NCBI GenBank assembly: GCA_035380045.1
Contig: DAOSWM010000115.1
Location: 1-6,294, forward strand
Length of the DNA: 6,294 bases
Direction of reading: 5' to 3'
From: DAOSWM01 sp035380045
Lineage (GTDB): Bacteria; Bacteroidota; Bacteroidia; Bacteroidales; Tenuifilaceae
Shown: one piece after another, positions 5,104 to 6,294 of the stretch
Layout of the letters: the number at the start of each line of letters is the position of its first letter
Numbering within the stretch: position 1 is the stretch's first letter
Notes under the pieces: model-generated
Database searches by the model: none
What the model was told of the DNA's origin: nothing
Seen by the model: only the letters and a program-made list of their open reading frames with translations
Translations under genes and position numbers: made by a program

Positions 5104-6294
5104 TTAGTCGGTTAAAAAGGGCGTGCCAAAATGCAGAAAAAAACCGCTTTCACCAAATTTATTCACTGAATATTCAACTCGTAAAATGGCGTCGTAGTAT
5201 GCCACAAAGTATAGTCCGGTTCCAAGCCCGTATAAAAAATCTCCCTCAAGCGTATTGTTTGGTTGGCTATTACTGTCGCGTTTAACCCATCCAGTATCGC
5301 CAAAAAGGCTCCAGTAAATGGCAAGGTGCGCTTTCTTAAACTTCCCTTGTGGCACCATTGGCAGGTTTACAACCCTTGTGGGTAGAATCTCAAATTTAAG
5401 CGAGTTCTTATTGATCATGAAAGTTGAACCGTTGGTTACATAGTACTCAAACCCCCTTATATAGTTGCTGAAACCCACTGCTTCGTTCAGAAAGTAGGGC
5501 AGGTTGCTATCGGTGCTGATTTTGGCCATGAAGTCTATGCCTCCATAAAAACGGGGAAGGATGGGCTGGTAGTATCGGGCTGAGAACTGGGTGTACCAAA
5601 GGGAAATATCTTCTGAGCGGAATAAACCTTGTCGCGCCATCTCCACGTCGAAGTAGTAACCGGAGAGCGGGAATATTCTCGAATTGCGCTTATCGAGAAC
5701 CACCTCGAACTTAACCTGTGAGTAGGAGAAATTTGTACTTCCATTACCAAAATAGGTGGGATTCAGCAGGGCAATGGTATCGGCAATTGAAGCACGAATG
5801 TGGCTGGCAGTTAACCTATGGTACCAGTAATGTTTAGGTCGATACTGGTAGGTTATTTCCGAAAGGAAAACCTTTCGTGCCGTGCCACGGTCGAGTTTGA
5901 AGTACTGTGGCTCGTTTCCTGAAGTTATGAACGGTATTTCATTGTTTGTGGCAAAGTATGTCCATGAGGTAATTCCATGCTTGTTTTCCCTATCCAGGCT
6001 ATGGGTTTTGTACTGTAGCGCAATCTGGTTCCGGTATCCTACTACCAATCGTAACTTTACCTGATCGCGCATTCCCCGAAAGTTATCAACTCGTAGGTAC
6101 CCTCCCAGGTTTACCCGGGTAAAATTTCCCTCTTTAAGAAAAACGCTAAGGTTTCGGTCGGCATACTCGAAAATGGGAATAGGCCAAATATACCAACGTT
6201 CTTCAACGTTTATATTTGCTAAAAGGTTGTTTTTTGTAGTATCAAATGATACGTACACGAAGTTAAAAAGAAGTGTATTTTCAATATTTTCTTT
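5104..6294 (-). CDS. BamA/TamA-family (Omp85/D15-type) outer-membrane protein, C-terminal part
   Basis: The frame is open from the window edge at 6294 to TAA at 5104-5106, giving 396 visible codons. A GTG at 6258 lies inside the frame and is not the start, because coding sequence continues upstream (KENIENTLLFNF precedes it). The fragment is the Omp85 transmembrane barrel. It shows ERWYIWPIPIFEYADRN (about 32-48), a pattern familiar from Bacteroidota D15-like proteins. It also shows LDKRNSRIFPLSGYYFDVEM (200-219), matching the D-x-R...P-x-G strand of the superfamily, and YIRGFEYYV (278-286), matching the conserved RGF/RGY lid-loop motif. The last strand ends GFFLHFGTPFLTD, so three residues follow the final Phe. 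A second in-frame TAA (5101-5103) follows directly. The protein is distinct from the BamA in this window. Its substrate is unknown: outer-membrane protein or lipid insertion, or surface-protein assembly, are all possible. POTRA domains would lie in the missing N-terminal part. Confidence 0.87.
   Translation of the reverse strand, partial: KENIENTLLFNFVYVSFDTTKNNLLANINVEERWYIWPIPIFEYADRNLSVFLKEGNFTRVNLGGYLRVDNFRGMRDQVKLRLVVGYRNQIALQYKTHSLDRENKHGITSWTYFATNNEIPFITSGNEPQYFKLDRGTARKVFLSEITYQYRPKHYWYHRLTASHIRASIADTIALLNPTYFGNGSTNFSYSQVKFEVVLDKRNSRIFPLSGYYFDVEMARQGLFRSEDISLWYTQFSARYYQPILPRFYGGIDFMAKISTDSNLPYFLNEAVGFSNYIRGFEYYVTNGSTFMINKNSLKFEILPTRVVNLPMVPQGKFKKAHLAIYWSLFGDTGWVKRDSNSQPNNTLEGDFLYGLGTGLYFVAYYDAILRVEYSVNKFGESGFFLHFGTPFLTD

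Noticed and set aside
5535..6064. Open frames at 5535-5750 (minus) and 5882-6064 (plus) within the D15-like gene
   Set aside because: They are shadow frames inside a gene whose own frame carries the Omp85 motifs throughout.
6256..6258. GTG at 6258 as the start of the D15-like gene
   Set aside because: The frame stays open upstream to the window edge and encodes barrel-like sequence, and a start here would remove the POTRA domains and signal peptide. It is an internal Val codon of a truncated gene.

Overview
The window comes from a chromosome of the phylum Bacteroidota, most likely from the Bacteroidales or a close relative. Three things point there. The order nadK, DUF6089/PorG-type barrel, uppS, bamA is characteristic of the phylum. 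The secreted proteins have signal peptides with Gln at the predicted +1 position. A Bacteroidota-type promoter (TTG-N20-TACATTTG) lies in front of bamA. The DNA is AT-rich with A/T-rich intergenic gaps. I found no mobile element, RNA gene, CRISPR array or defence gene.

Every real gene is on the minus strand, so transcription runs from high to low coordinates. From 6294 downward the order is: (1) the C-terminal 396 codons of an Omp85/D15-type outer-membrane barrel protein, cut at the window edge; (2) nadK, NAD kinase, starting 10 nt after it; (3) a 121-nt gap with an inverted repeat and promoter-like -7 elements; (4) a 254-residue outer-membrane beta-barrel protein related to DUF6089; (5) a 212-residue DUF6089/PorG-type barrel protein, 18 nt later; (6) uppS, undecaprenyl diphosphate synthase, 13 nt later; (7) a 142-nt gap with the best promoter in the window and a leader hairpin; (8) bamA, represented by its first 591 codons (signal peptide, five POTRA domains and the start of the barrel), cut at position 1.

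Most of the genes serve envelope biogenesis. UppS makes the C55 lipid carrier for peptidoglycan and surface glycans. BamA inserts outer-membrane beta-barrels. The D15-like protein is a second member of the Omp85 superfamily. The two small barrels would be BamA clients, and the one next to uppS sits where the type IX secretion gene porG sits in Porphyromonas gingivalis. NadK supplies NADP(H) and is the metabolic exception.

This is largely conserved core genome, and I see no convincing novel system. The points worth a second look are the separate bamA promoter and structured leader, the tandem pair of diverged DUF6089-type barrels, and the presence of two different Omp85 proteins at one locus.
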